Of a stretch of 64,000 nucleotides of DNA, positions 19,550-27,909 are shown piece by piece. Where the stretch lies: positions 496,001-560,000 of the forward strand of contig NZ_CP129965.1 of NCBI RefSeq assembly GCF_030503635.1, given 5' to 3'. Every line of letters starts with the position of its first letter. Position 1 is the stretch's first letter. The notes under the pieces were generated by a model. It saw only the letters and a list, made by a program, of their open reading frames with translations. It was not told the DNA's origin and searched no databases. This DNA comes from Corynebacterium sp. P3-F1. Lineage in GTDB: Bacteria; Actinomycetota; Actinomycetes; Mycobacteriales; Mycobacteriaceae. A program made the translations under genes and the position numbers.

Positions 19550-20302
19550 TTATTGGACCAGCGTGCCGATCTGCTCGCCTGAAACCGCGCGCGCGATATT
19601 TCCTTCCTTCAACAAGTTGAAGACCAAGATGGGCATCTTGTTGTCCATGCACAGACTGAAGGCCGTGGCGTCGGCGACCTTGAGTCCCTTCTCAAGGGCC
19701 TCGCGCGGGCTGATCTCTCTGTACAACTCTGCGTCGGGGTTGGTACGGGGATCATCGGAATAGACTCCGTCGACAGCCTTCGCCATGAGCAGAACCTCAC
19801 ACCCAATTTCCAAAGCACGCTGCGCGGCGGTGGTGTCGGTGGAGAAATACGGCATGCCCATACCTGCGCCGAAGATGACCACGCGACCCTTCTCCAGGTG
19901 GCGTGCCGCACGCAGCGGCAGGTACGGCTCGGCAATCTGGGCCATGTTGATCGCGGTCTGCACGCGGCAGTCAACTCCCACCTGCTGCAAGAAATCCTGC
20001 AGGGCCAAGCAGTTCATCACCGTGCCGAGCATCCCCATGTAGTCCGAACGGGCGCGGTCCATTCCGCGCTGAGACAACTGGGCTCCGCGGAAGAAGTTAC
20101 CGCCACCGATGACGACGGCCACTTCGGTACCCTTGCTCGCCACCTCCGCGATCTGCTTCGCCACATTCTCCACAACATCCGGATCTATGCCGACATTGCC
20201 ACCGCCGAACATCTCGCCACCCAGCTTCAACATGACGCGTTTATACCCGCGGCGGGTTGTGGACTCCGAGTCCTTGCTGTTGACAGTCCCGTGGTCGGTC
20301 AC
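19550..20302 (-). CDS. pyrH: uridylate kinase (UMP kinase)
   Basis: Bacterial hexameric UMP kinase, UMP to UDP. Seen: [14 protein letters not shown] (phosphate-binding strand), [49 protein letters not shown], and a C-terminal [17 protein letters not shown] at 20302, preceded by AAGGAG eight bases upstream, gives 250 residues; the frame is open to 20335. Downstream of tsf in the rpsB-tsf-pyrH order, but a strong terminator separates tsf from pyrH. Confidence 0.95.
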   Translation of the reverse strand: MTDHGTVNSKDSESTTRRGYKRVMLKLGGEMFGGGNVGIDPDVVENVAKQIAEVASKGTEVAVVIGGGNFFRGAQLSQRGMDRARSDYMGMLGTVMNCLALQDFLQQVGVDCRVQTAINMAQIAEPYLPLRAARHLEKGRVVIFGAGMGMPYFSTDTTAAQRALEIGCEVLLMAKAVDGVYSDDPRTNPDAELYREISPREALEKGLKVADATAFSLCMDNKMPILVFNLLKEGNIARAVSGEQIGTLVQ

Positions 20303-20365
20303 CGAAAACTCCTTAACGTGGGGGCGAAAATTCAACCACCGATTCTAGCGCCATGTGGGGCAGGC

Positions 20366-20416
20366 AAAAGAAAAGGATCCCGGTGCACCGTCGATAAGCG
20401 GCGAACCGGGATCCTT
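20366..20416 (-). terminator. intrinsic terminator after tsf with GCTTATCGACG in its loop
   Basis: A 12-bp perfect stem (20373-20384 with 20405-20416, AAGGATCCCGGT) is followed on the minus strand by TTTTCTTTT. The 20-base loop contains the complete recurrent eleven-base word. Confidence 0.9.
20389..20399 (-). repeat. GCTTATCGACG word, site 6 (tsf terminator loop)
   Basis: Exact copy wholly inside the loop of the tsf terminator hairpin. Confidence 0.9.
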
Positions 20417-20427
20417 GAAGCTAGCGT

Positions 20428-21246
20428 CTACTGCTGGCCAACCTCGTAACGGATGAAGTCAGTAACCTCGATGCCGTTCTCCTCCGCGTACTGGCGGACG
20501 GTCTTCTTGGAATCTGCGAGAGACGGCTGCTCGAGCAGGGCAACATCCTTGAAGAAGCCGCCCAGACGCCCCTCGACGATCTTCTCGATGGCTGCCTCTG
20601 GCTTGCCCTCGCCGCGGGTGATCTCCTCCTGGACCGCACGCTCCTTCTCCACGACATCAGCCGGGACGTGGTCCTTGGACAGGTAACGGGCCTTCATCGC
20701 AGCAATCTGCAGAGCGACCTGGTGCGCAGCCTCCGCGTTGTCGCCGGTGTATGCGACGAGCACGCCGACTGCCGGCGGAAGGTCCGCTGCCTTCTGGTGC
20801 AGGTAGACCTCGACGTTGTCACCCTCGATGGTGGCGGCGCGACGCAGCTCGAGCTTCTCGCCGATCTTGGCGGACAGTGCCTGCAGAGCATCGGCGGCAG
20901 ACTGGCCGTTGACGTCGGCGTTTGCAAGCTCCTCCGGGGTGTTTGCCTTGACAGCGGCAGCGCCCGCAGCGATATCGTCGCCGAGCTGCTTGAATTCGTC
21001 GTTCTTAGCCACGAAGTCCGTCTCGGAGTTGATCTCAACGATCGTGTTGCCCGACACTGCGACCAGGCCCTCGAGGGCGTTGCGCTCAGCGCGCTTGCCC
21101 ACGTCCTTCGCACCCTTGATGCGCAGGATCTCGACGGCCTTCTCGAAATCGCCGGCCGACTCTTCCAGAGCCTTCTTGCAGTCGAGCATGCCGGAACCAG
21201 TGGTCTCGCGCAGCTTCTTCACGTCTGCGGCGGTGTAGTTCGCCAT
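20428..21246 (-). CDS. tsf: elongation factor Ts
   Basis: Guanine nucleotide exchange factor for EF-Tu. The N-terminal ubiquitin-associated-like domain is clear ([20 protein letters not shown]), followed by the core with [10 protein letters not shown] and [21 protein letters not shown]. Length 272 matches actinobacterial EF-Ts. It starts with ATG after GAGGAGG. It is downstream of rpsB, with a nested hairpin resembling an attenuator or terminator in the 204-base gap. Confidence 0.97.
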   Translation of the reverse strand: MANYTAADVKKLRETTGSGMLDCKKALEESAGDFEKAVEILRIKGAKDVGKRAERNALEGLVAVSGNTIVEINSETDFVAKNDEFKQLGDDIAAGAAAVKANTPEELANADVNGQSAADALQALSAKIGEKLELRRAATIEGDNVEVYLHQKAADLPPAVGVLVAYTGDNAEAAHQVALQIAAMKARYLSKDHVPADVVEKERAVQEEITRGEGKPEAAIEKIVEGRLGGFFKDVALLEQPSLADSKKTVRQYAEENGIEVTDFIRYEVGQQ

Positions 21247-21350
21247 AGTTGGGCGACCCTCCTCGTTGTGGAACTAAAATTTGTGTAAATGTCATCTGAC
21301 AGCGTAGTGGACTTACCGCAACGCGGCATGCCCGGCTGCCGGATCGTACG

Positions 21351-21411
21351 CAAAACCCCCGCGTCCGCAGCGTCCTAGATGAAGTTAGGACGCCGTGAAA
21401 GACGCGGGGGT
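21351..21411 (-). terminator. nested hairpin between rpsB and tsf (terminator/attenuator)
   Basis: Outer stem ACCCCCGCGTC (21355-21365) pairs with 21401-21411; an inner stem GCGTCCTA (21370-21377) pairs with 21386-21393. On the minus strand it is followed by TTTTG. It may reduce read-through from rpsB into tsf. Confidence 0.65.
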
Positions 21412-21450
21412 CAGTGCTGATAGGTCAACGCCGTTGCGGGCCCGGGGTGC

Positions 21451-22371
21451 TTAGACCGGGTCGACGTCGTTGTTGGCGGAGTCGACGTTCTCGACTGCCT
21501 CTGCTGCAGCCTTGTCAGCCGGGGCTGCGTCGGCCTGCTCGGCTGCTTCTGCTGCCGGGGTCTCCGGCTGGGCTGCCTTCTCGGCCGGCGCCTCGGCTGC
21601 CGGAGTCTCGGAGGCTGCCTCAGCGCCTTCAGCGACCGGTGCGTCGCCCGCGGCCTCGCGGGCCTTAGCCAGCTGGCGCTCTTCGCGCTGCTGCTTACCG
21701 GCGACAACTGCCTCGCCCACGATGTGGGTCAGCAGCTTGACGGAGCGGATCGCGTCGTCGTTGCCCGGAACCGGGTAGTCCACGAGGTCCGGGTCGCAGT
21801 TGGTGTCCAGGATCGCCACAACCGGAATGCGGAGCTTCTGCGCCTCAGCGACAGCGATGTGCTCCTTGTTGGTGTCCACGATCCACAGTGCGGAAGGGGT
21901 CTTGGACATCTCGGAGATGCCGCCCAGGACGCGCTCGAGCTTGGTGCGCTCGCGGGTCAGCATGAGGATTTCCTTCTTGCCGCGGCCAGCATATCCGTCC
22001 TCGGCGGCGTCCATGGCCTGCAACTCCTTCATGCGGGCGAGGCGCTTGGACACGGTCTGGAAGTTGGTCAGCATGCCACCGAGCCATCGGTGGTTGACGT
22101 ACGGCATGCCCACGCGCTCGGCCTCTTCCTGGACCGGCTCCTGGGCCTGCTTCTTGGTGCCGACGAACAGAATGGTGCCGCCGTGAGCGACGGTCTCCTT
22201 GACAAATTCGTATGCCTCATCGATGTAGGTCAGCGTCTGCTGCAGGTCGATGATGTAGATGCCGTTACGGTCGGTGAAAATGAAGCGGCGCATCTTCGGG
22301 TTCCAACGACGCGTCTGGTGGCCGAAGTGCACACCGGCGTCGAGGAGTTCACGCATGGTTACGACTGCCAT
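21451..22371 (-). CDS. rpsB: 30S ribosomal protein S2 with long Ala/Glu/Pro tail
   Basis: Small-subunit protein S2: [47 protein letters not shown] and [23 protein letters not shown] are all present. After the conserved core (about residue 235) there is a tail of about 70 residues made of Ala, Glu, Pro and Asp, so the protein has 306 residues against roughly 260-280 in relatives. AAGGAGA precedes the ATG. The 5' leader contains a small hairpin, and a promoter with adjacent DnaA boxes lies about 210 bases upstream. Confidence 0.96.
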   Translation of the reverse strand: MAVVTMRELLDAGVHFGHQTRRWNPKMRRFIFTDRNGIYIIDLQQTLTYIDEAYEFVKETVAHGGTILFVGTKKQAQEPVQEEAERVGMPYVNHRWLGGMLTNFQTVSKRLARMKELQAMDAAEDGYAGRGKKEILMLTRERTKLERVLGGISEMSKTPSALWIVDTNKEHIAVAEAQKLRIPVVAILDTNCDPDLVDYPVPGNDDAIRSVKLLTHIVGEAVVAGKQQREERQLAKAREAAGDAPVAEGAEAASETPAAEAPAEKAAQPETPAAEAAEQADAAPADKAAAEAVENVDSANNDVDPV

Positions 22372-22417
22372 GGGAATGTCTCCTTGGGAGTGAAAGTTGT
22401 TCGGTTTCTTGCAGTTT

Positions 22418-22436
22418 GTGCGGGTTTTGCCCGCAC
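22418..22436 (-). promoter_or_regulatory. hairpin in rpsB 5' leader
   Basis: GTGCGGG (22418-22424) pairs with CCCGCAC (22430-22436) around a 5-base loop, about 45 bases before the rpsB ATG. It could be an S2 autoregulatory element or a simple leader structure. Confidence 0.4.
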
Positions 22437-22577
22437 CCTAGCGGCGAGCCACATCCACGCCTCACACCATCCGGGTGGGAGGACCGTTGCGAATCGCAGC
22501 ACCTTGTCACGCTTGTGACCAGGCATTTTCGCCGCGCGTAGTCAGCGCGCCCAGTTGGACACACTGCTAGGCACAAA

Positions 22578-22606
22578 GTCTACATCGTCGCTGCGTGCGC
22601 GCCAAT
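22578..22606 (-). promoter_or_regulatory. candidate rpsB promoter
   Basis: On the minus strand TTGGCG (22606-22601), a 17-base spacer and TAGACT (22583-22578) make a good sigma-70-like promoter directed at rpsB. Confidence 0.55.
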
Positions 22607-22621
22607 TCGCTGCGCCCCGGT

Positions 22622-22648
22622 TTGTGGATAACTCACAGTTATCCACAA
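22622..22648. promoter_or_regulatory. perfect inverted pair of DnaA boxes
   Basis: TTGTGGATAACT (22622-22633) and its exact reverse complement (22637-22648) are separated by three bases, giving two TTATCCACA boxes in opposite orientation. They lie 16 bases upstream of the -35 of the candidate rpsB promoter and 53 bases before the M23 gene. Confidence 0.85.
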
Positions 22649-22656
22649 GGCACTTC

Positions 22657-22667
22657 GCTTATCGACG
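22657..22667 (+). repeat. GCTTATCGACG word, site 7 (beside DnaA boxes)
   Basis: Exact copy nine bases from the right DnaA box, preceded by CTTC. Confidence 0.85.
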
Positions 22668-22700
22668 CACCGTGGTCCCCTTTCCTCTCACAATGACCCC

Positions 22701-23333
22701 ATGAACACTTCGCGATTCTTAGTCCGCTCTTCCTTCTCAGCCGCTCTTTCCCGGATCGAGCACTTGCCTAGGTTCCCGGCTCGACTGCCGCCTGCGCCCT
22801 CAAGAACGCGCTCGCCCCGCTGCACCGGACGACGACGGCGGCGGCTGTGGAGCTTGTGCTTCGTTTTGCTGTGGGGCGTCGCCGGCCCCGCCCCTGCGTT
22901 CGCGTACGTCGACCCGACGACGGGTTCTCCATCGGCATCGAACGTGACTCGGCGAGCGGAGATCCCCGAGAAGAACTGGCTATCCGGCCACCGAGGTGTG
23001 GATTTAGCGACGCGGACGGGCCAGGAGATTCTCGCGGCGGAGGACGGTGTGGTCGCGTTCACGGGTGTGGTCGCAGGTGTGCCGGTGGTATCGGTGGACC
23101 ATGCTGACGGTATCCGTACGACCTACCAGCCTGTGCATGCCACGGTCAGGACGGGCGAGAAGGTGCAGGAGGGTGAGCCGATCGGTCGGATGGCTCCAGC
23201 GTCAGGGGACCATGCCGGCCTGCATTGGGGCGCGCGCACCGGGAAGGACGCGTACATCAATCCGCTGTCGCTTCTCGACGCTCCCGAGATCCGCCTCAAG
23301 CCCGTGGATGCGCCTGGTCGTAAACGCTCTTGA
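22701..23333 (+). CDS. secreted M23 family metallopeptidase
   Basis: Likely cell-wall peptidoglycan endopeptidase of the LytM/M23 fold, 210 residues. An Arg-rich stretch (43-48) and a hydrophobic core (about 49-68, WSLCFVLLWGVAGPAPAFA) form a signal peptide with a probable AxA cleavage site near residue 68. The zinc motif GHRGVD (His97, Asp101) and the C-terminal GLHWGAR (His175) match M23 enzymes; the first His of the usual HxH is Gly here (Gly173), as in some actinobacterial members. No ribosome-binding site is obvious before the ATG. It is convergent with xerC, overlapping by 38 bases. Confidence 0.87.
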   Translation: MNTSRFLVRSSFSAALSRIEHLPRFPARLPPAPSRTRSPRCTGRRRRRLWSLCFVLLWGVAGPAPAFAYVDPTTGSPSASNVTRRAEIPEKNWLSGHRGVDLATRTGQEILAAEDGVVAFTGVVAGVPVVSVDHADGIRTTYQPVHATVRTGEKVQEGEPIGRMAPASGDHAGLHWGARTGKDAYINPLSLLDAPEIRLKPVDAPGRKRS

Positions 23334-24207
23334 GACGCTGGGCGGAAACGTGGGTGTAAATCTGCGTCGTCTGGAGTGAGGAGTGCCCGAGCAGTTCTTG
23401 GACCACCCGAAGATCTGCCCCGCCCTCAAGCATGTGTGTCGCGGCGCTGTGCCGTAAGGCGTGGGGGCTCAGGTCGCTATCGCCGGTGCGTTGAGCGGCC
23501 CGCTCCACGACGCGGCGAACCTGCCGCTGGTCGATGCGCCCTCCACGTGAGCCGAGAAACAGTGCGTGAGCATCCGCCGTGCTGCCGGGGTCCGGGGAGA
23601 GCAATTCCCCGCGTCGCGCGAGCCACGTCTCTAGCGCCGCGGTGGCGCTATCCCCGAAAGGCACGACGCGCTGTTTATTGCCTTTACCGGTCACCCGGGC
23701 AAGGTGTTTGGACGTGTCGATGTCGGCGATGTCGAGAGCTGTAAGTTCAGCGACCCTCATTCCCGTTGCGTAGAGGAGCTCAAGCATGGCCCGGTCGCGT
23801 GCGGCTTCTGGGGAGGCAGCGTCGGCGTTGATGTCCGCTTCCACGAGCTGCCCGGCGCGGGCGGGTGTGACCACGTCGGGAAGGTGTCGGTTGATCTGAG
23901 GGGTGGCTAGACGGGCTGCGACATCGGAGTCGAGGTGACCGCGTTCATAAGCCCAGGTGGAAAACGCTCGGGCGGAGGCGGTGCGGCGAGCCATGGTGGA
24001 GCGGGAGAGGCCGGAGCGGTGGGCGTCGGCAAGCCATGCTCTGAGCGTGGGGAGCGTGAACTCGGCGAAGGTGGCCGCGAACGGCACAAGGGTGCGCAAA
24101 TCGCTGCGGTACCCCCTCACCGTGGCGGGCGAGCGTCCTTTGACTAGGAGGGCGTGGTCGGCGAAGTCGTCGATCGCTGCTTCGATCTGGGTAATGTGCT
24201 CTGCCAC
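23296..24207 (-). CDS. xerC: tyrosine recombinase XerC
   Basis: Site-specific recombinase that with XerD resolves chromosome dimers at dif. Catalytic residues are visible: Arg in TGMRVAELTALD, Lys in TGKGNKQR, His-x-x-Arg in HALRHSAATHM, His in LGHSSLQTTQ and the nucleophile Tyr in IYTHVSA. The N-terminal core-binding domain is SPATVRGYRSDLRTL. The frame is open to 24387, but GTG at 24207 gives the normal length of about 303 residues and aligns with family starts; GTGs at 24240 and 24243 are alternatives. It lies downstream of dprA. Confidence 0.92.
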   Translation of the reverse strand: MAEHITQIEAAIDDFADHALLVKGRSPATVRGYRSDLRTLVPFAATFAEFTLPTLRAWLADAHRSGLSRSTMARRTASARAFSTWAYERGHLDSDVAARLATPQINRHLPDVVTPARAGQLVEADINADAASPEAARDRAMLELLYATGMRVAELTALDIADIDTSKHLARVTGKGNKQRVVPFGDSATAALETWLARRGELLSPDPGSTADAHALFLGSRGGRIDQRQVRRVVERAAQRTGDSDLSPHALRHSAATHMLEGGADLRVVQELLGHSSLQTTQIYTHVSAQRLKSVYDQAHPRA

Positions 24208-24408
24208 CGCCGCCTGCCTTGTCTTCCTGCTCTCTGTCACCACGTTGCGAGCCGTGTGCACCAGAGCCGTGTGCACAAGAGTCTCGTACACAAAATTAAC
24301 CGCCGCGATGAAAACCGTCAGCGGGGTTTCTTCGCGGCAGTATAGTGCTGCGTCGCACGACGGGTGCGGGGGCACACGGCAAGGCATGGCACAGTGCGGC
24401 GGGGTGAT

Positions 24409-25575
24409 CTACACGCGCCGCCAGAACTGGCCCTCGCGGGCGACGAGACCTGTGGTGGAGAGATCCATGAGTAGGTGGACGGTCAGTCCCACCGTGAAAC
24501 CGCATGCCTGGGCGATGTCGCTGGCTTCCATCCCACCGGTGTCGGTAAGTGGGAGGGCGTCGTAGACGCGGAGCTCGTTACGCGAGAGCTGCTGGACGGC
24601 ATCGGAGGCGAAATCGATCTCGTATTGGCCGTCGACATCGGACGTGCCGACGGGGCTGAGTTGCTCGTGGGCGTCGTCGGCGCTGAGCACCATCATGGCG
24701 CGGCCGTCGCGGATGGCCAGATTGGTGCCCAGCGAACCTGGCCCGAGGATCGGGCCCGGCACGGCCATCGCGCGGCGGTTGAAAACCTCGGCCCATTTCA
24801 GCGTGTTCAAAGCGCCGGAGCGAAACGCCGCCTCAACGACGATGGTGCCTTGGGTGAGCGCAGCGACGAGGCGGTTGCGCGTGAGAAACCGGTGGCGGTC
24901 GGGGGTGACACCCGGCGGGTACTCGGTGATGACGGCACCGCCTTCGGTAGCGATCCGGGTGAAGAGTGCCTCGTTGCGCCGCGGGTACGATTGTCCGGCG
25001 CCACATGCGGCGACGACCATGGTGGCGCCGCCAGCGTCGAGGGCCGTGGTGTGGGCGACCGTGTCGATTCCGAGTGCGCCGCCGGACACGATCGTGTGCT
25101 GGTGGCGCACCAACCCCTTGGACAGGTCAGCGGTGGCGTGGTGCCCGTAGGAGGACGCGGCGCGGGTGCCCACAATTCCGACGGCGCTCGCTGTCAGCTG
25201 CGCGATATCCGTAGAGCCGCGCACCCACAGGGCATGCGGCGGGTACGCGTCGGGAGGAAGTTTCGCACCGCTTTTCGACGCTCCCGCCAACGCCGCCCCG
25301 AAAGACTCCCCCATCATCTCTCGGGGCCATTCCGTGGATTCGGGGGTGAGAAGGGCGTAACCGTATTCCTCGGCGGCGGCGAGGTCTTCGGCTGGCTGGT
25401 CCCAGGTGTAGCGGGTCTCGGTGGCGGGACCTAGCTCAGCGAGCCAGCTGGCGCGGTGACGGATGCCGTGGGCGAGCTCGTCGGCATCGCGCCCGGCTGC
25501 GAGCATGGCTTGGATGTGCCTGTTCGGGCCTTCGACGACGCGGTTCAAGTAGGCCCAGGATTCGAGCGAACTCAT
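24409..25575 (-). CDS. dprA: DNA-processing protein DprA
   Basis: Rossmann-like protein that binds incoming single-stranded DNA and loads RecA during natural transformation; it is also common in species not known to be competent. Seen: VGIVGTRAASSYG, VSGGALGIDTVAHTTAL, VVAACGAGQSYPRRN, and TIVVEAAFRSGALNT (Rossmann strands). A C-terminal winged-helix region follows (ELRVYDALPLTDTGGMEASD onward). ATG at 25575 overlaps the comM stop as TGATG, so translation is coupled. 388 residues; the N-terminal region includes a SAM-like segment. Confidence 0.93.
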   Translation of the reverse strand: MSSLESWAYLNRVVEGPNRHIQAMLAAGRDADELAHGIRHRASWLAELGPATETRYTWDQPAEDLAAAEEYGYALLTPESTEWPREMMGESFGAALAGASKSGAKLPPDAYPPHALWVRGSTDIAQLTASAVGIVGTRAASSYGHHATADLSKGLVRHQHTIVSGGALGIDTVAHTTALDAGGATMVVAACGAGQSYPRRNEALFTRIATEGGAVITEYPPGVTPDRHRFLTRNRLVAALTQGTIVVEAAFRSGALNTLKWAEVFNRRAMAVPGPILGPGSLGTNLAIRDGRAMMVLSADDAHEQLSPVGTSDVDGQYEIDFASDAVQQLSRNELRVYDALPLTDTGGMEASDIAQACGFTVGLTVHLLMDLSTTGLVAREGQFWRRV

Positions 25576-27149
25576 CAGACCACCACCCCCGACTGTCGGG
25601 AGGCGCGGAGGTCGAGGGCGTCCATCACCTCGGCAAGACGCGGCTGGTCCACGCCGGCCAGATCCGCAACTGTCCAGGCCAGGCGTAGCAGCCGGTCGAC
25701 TCCGCGCTGCGTAATGGTGCCGCTGGCGAGAGAAGAGCTGATCACTCCCATCCCATCGTCGGTGGCCGGGAAATCCCGACGCAACACTGCCCCCGGCACT
25801 CGAGCATTTGTGGCGGCGGACAGGCCCGCCCGGAACCAGCGGTGCTTCGCCCTGTCTCGGGCGGCGAGGACGCGCTGCGCGATGGCGGCGGATGGCTCGT
25901 TGTCGCGGGAGGAGACGAGGGCGCCGACGGAGGACGTCGATAAGCTGATGTCGATGCGATCCCGCAGCGGACCCGATAGGTTGCGCAGGTATTTTGCCCG
26001 CTCGGCGGACGTGCACGAGCAATCGACGGCGTTCTCCGCACCGCACCGGCACGGGTTGGCGGCCATGACGAGCTGGAAATCTGCGGGGTACACGACCTCG
26101 CGGCGCGCCCGGGTCAGACGCACCTCGCCTTTTTCCAGGGGGACGCGCAGAGCGTCGAGTGTGTGCGCGTCGATCTCGCTGACCTCGTCGAGAAACAGCA
26201 CACCGTGGTGAGCGTGGCTGACTGCCCCGGGCCGCGGGATCCCAGATCCGCCGCCGATCAGAGCAGCTCGCCCCAGCGACGGGTGCGGTGCGACGAACGG
26301 AGCCTGCACGATGACCTCGCCGGACGAGTTCCCGGAAATGGAGTGGATCGCGGTGGCTTCCACCACCTGCTTGGGCGTCAGGTCGGGCAGGATCGACGGC
26401 AGGCGCTCAGCCAGCATCGACTTCCCCGAACCTGGTGAGCCGATCATGAGAACGTGGTGAGCCCCGGCTGCCGCGACTTCCATCGCGCGGCGCTCCTTCT
26501 CCTGGCCGACGATGTCTCGGAAATCCGGTGCATGAACCGGTGCCACCGTATGATCGATAGTTTCCAGCCCCGGCAGGTCCCGCTCCCCGATCACCCACTG
26601 CCACGCCTCGGTGAGCGTTTTCGCGATCTTCACTGCAGGGTGGCCAATCAGCGCGGCTTCATGAGCGTTGCTGGCGGGAATGAGAATCTCGTCGATGCCA
26701 GCCCCGGCCCCGGCATCAGCACCAGTCCCAGCACCGGCACCGGCGTCGGCACCGCCGTGCAATGTCTCGAGAATGATCTGCAGTATTCCGTCGACACGCC
26801 GCAGCTGCCCGCCGAGCCCCAGCTCACCCACGATCAAGCTCCGTTTGAGACGTCGCTCGGCACGCGGATCCATGCTTGCCAAAACAGCGAGAGCAACGGC
26901 GAGATCGAACTGCGAGCCCGCCTTCGGGAGGTTCGCCGGCGAGAGTGACACCATTACTTTGGTGCGGGGCCAGAGCAACGTGGAATTGGCCACGGCGGTG
27001 CGGATCCGCTCTCGGGACTCGCCGACGGCTTTATCGCCCAACCCCACGATGTGCATTCCGGGCAGACCGGGCCCGACATTGGCCTCGACGGTGACGAGGT
27101 GGGCACCGATCCCTTCGACAGTCGCGGAGCAGGTACTAGCAAGAGCCAT
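25575..27149 (-). CDS. comM: Mg-chelatase-like AAA+ ATPase ComM/YifB
   Basis: Hexameric AAA+ helicase that promotes branch migration during integration of transforming DNA. The N-terminal Lon-protease-like domain (EANVGPGLPGMHIVGLGDKA) precedes the ATPase with Walker A GSPGSGKSMLAERLP, Walker B VLFLDEVSEID and a zinc/MCM-type region with paired Cys (CRCGAENAVDCSC). ATG at 27149 overlaps yraN by 14 bases. A Gly/Ala-rich tract, ADAGAGAGTGADAGAGAG, encoded at about 26700-26757, is absent from typical members. 524 residues. Translationally coupled to dprA. Confidence 0.93.
   Translation of the reverse strand: MALASTCSATVEGIGAHLVTVEANVGPGLPGMHIVGLGDKAVGESRERIRTAVANSTLLWPRTKVMVSLSPANLPKAGSQFDLAVALAVLASMDPRAERRLKRSLIVGELGLGGQLRRVDGILQIILETLHGGADAGAGAGTGADAGAGAGIDEILIPASNAHEAALIGHPAVKIAKTLTEAWQWVIGERDLPGLETIDHTVAPVHAPDFRDIVGQEKERRAMEVAAAGAHHVLMIGSPGSGKSMLAERLPSILPDLTPKQVVEATAIHSISGNSSGEVIVQAPFVAPHPSLGRAALIGGGSGIPRPGAVSHAHHGVLFLDEVSEIDAHTLDALRVPLEKGEVRLTRARREVVYPADFQLVMAANPCRCGAENAVDCSCTSAERAKYLRNLSGPLRDRIDISLSTSSVGALVSSRDNEPSAAIAQRVLAARDRAKHRWFRAGLSAATNARVPGAVLRRDFPATDDGMGVISSSLASGTITQRGVDRLLRLAWTVADLAGVDQPRLAEVMDALDLRASRQSGVVV
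25935..25945 (-). repeat. GCTTATCGACG word, site 8 (in comM)
   Basis: Exact copy within comM; in the gene's frame it contributes to SLSTSS. Confidence 0.85.
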
Positions 27150-27519
27150 CGTCGACCCCCTGGTACATGCGGCAGGAGACATTCACACCGTCGAAAAGCA
27201 CTTCAACGACATCGAAGCGCACCGACGCGAAATTCTCGGACTGCTCCGCCAGCCACTGCACCGCCGCCGCCCGGATGCGCCGCAGCTTCACCTCAGTGAC
27301 GGCCTCCGCCGCGCCGAAATTGGTGCCGCGCCGTGTTTTCACCTCCGCGAACACCACCGTGCCGTCAGGCGCCCGCGCGATCACGTCGATCTCCCCGTCG
27401 CGCGCGCGGTACCGCAATTGCAGAACGCCGTATCCCAGCTCCTCGTACCAGGCGGCGGCGCTGGATTCCCCGTACGCGCCCAGCATGTACTGGTCGTGCC
27501 GGACCTGCTGCAGACTCAT
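27136..27519 (-). CDS. YraN family endonuclease-like protein (UPF0102)
   Basis: Small (127 residues) restriction-endonuclease-like fold protein. The core is GESSAAAWYEELGYGVLQLRYRARDGEIDVIARAPDG followed by VVFAEVKTRRG, read here as two segments: RDGEIDVIA and VFAEVKTRR, which supply the Asp, Glu and Lys of the PD-(D/E)xK site. Function unproven; it is conserved next to comM and rnhB across bacteria. AGAGGGG precedes the ATG. It overlaps comM by 14 bases, so the two are coupled. Confidence 0.9.
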   Translation of the reverse strand: MSLQQVRHDQYMLGAYGESSAAAWYEELGYGVLQLRYRARDGEIDVIARAPDGTVVFAEVKTRRGTNFGAAEAVTEVKLRRIRAAAVQWLAEQSENFASVRFDVVEVLFDGVNVSCRMYQGVDDGSC

Positions 27520-27586
27520 GAAAAAATCCCCTCTGATCTACTAAGTGCTTGTGCTTAGTTAGACGAGGAGAAGAGGCGGAAGGATC

Positions 27587-27597
27587 CGTCGATAAGC
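27587..27597 (-). repeat. GCTTATCGACG word, site 9 (DUF2469-yraN gap)
   Basis: Exact copy just after the DUF2469 stop codon, with TTTTTC before it on the same strand. Confidence 0.85.
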
Positions 27598-27603
27598 GAA
27601 AAA

Positions 27604-27909
27604 TTACTCGGGGATGACCATCTCGGGCTTGTCCAGCTCCTCGATGTTGACGTCCTTGTACGTGATCACCCGCACGTAACGCACGAAGCGCACCGCGCGG
27701 TACATGTCCCACACCCACGCGTCCGACATGCGGACCTCGTAGTACACGTCCTTGCCCTCGGTGTGCGGGATGAGCTCGACTGCGTTCGCGAGGTAGAAGC
27801 GGCGGTCCGTCTCCACGACGTAGGAGAACTGGCTGACTACGTCGCGGTATTCGCGGTAGAGGGACAGTTCGACCTCGGCCTCGTAATTGTCCAGGTCCTC
27901 AGCGCTCAT
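27604..27909 (-). CDS. DUF2469 family protein
   Basis: A 101-residue, highly conserved actinobacterial protein of unknown function. The sequence is acidic and Tyr-rich (SAEDLDNYEAEVELSLYREY, FSYVVETDRRFYLANAVELI, FVRYVRVITYKDVNIEEL), with no signal or membrane segment. It overlaps the rnhB end by 11 bases and follows lepB-rnhB, an arrangement kept in mycobacteria (Rv2901c beside rnhB). The family call is firm; its role is unknown. Confidence 0.92.
   Translation of the reverse strand: MSAEDLDNYEAEVELSLYREYRDVVSQFSYVVETDRRFYLANAVELIPHTEGKDVYYEVRMSDAWVWDMYRAVRFVRYVRVITYKDVNIEELDKPEMVIPE

Larger units (their letters stand above)
22372..22700. other. rpsB / M23 peptidase divergent intergenic region
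   Basis: About 330 bases holding, from left to right, the rpsB leader hairpin, a candidate rpsB promoter, a perfect inverted pair of DnaA boxes and one GCTTATCGACG word. No gene was recognised in it. Confidence 0.7.

Noticed and set aside
22622..22648. Chromosomal replication origin
   Set aside because: Only two DnaA boxes, no AT-rich unwinding region and no dnaA/dnaN nearby.
26694..26757. Possible CRISPR-like or microsatellite array
   Set aside because: It is in-frame low-complexity coding within comM, with no spacers or repeats of uniform length.
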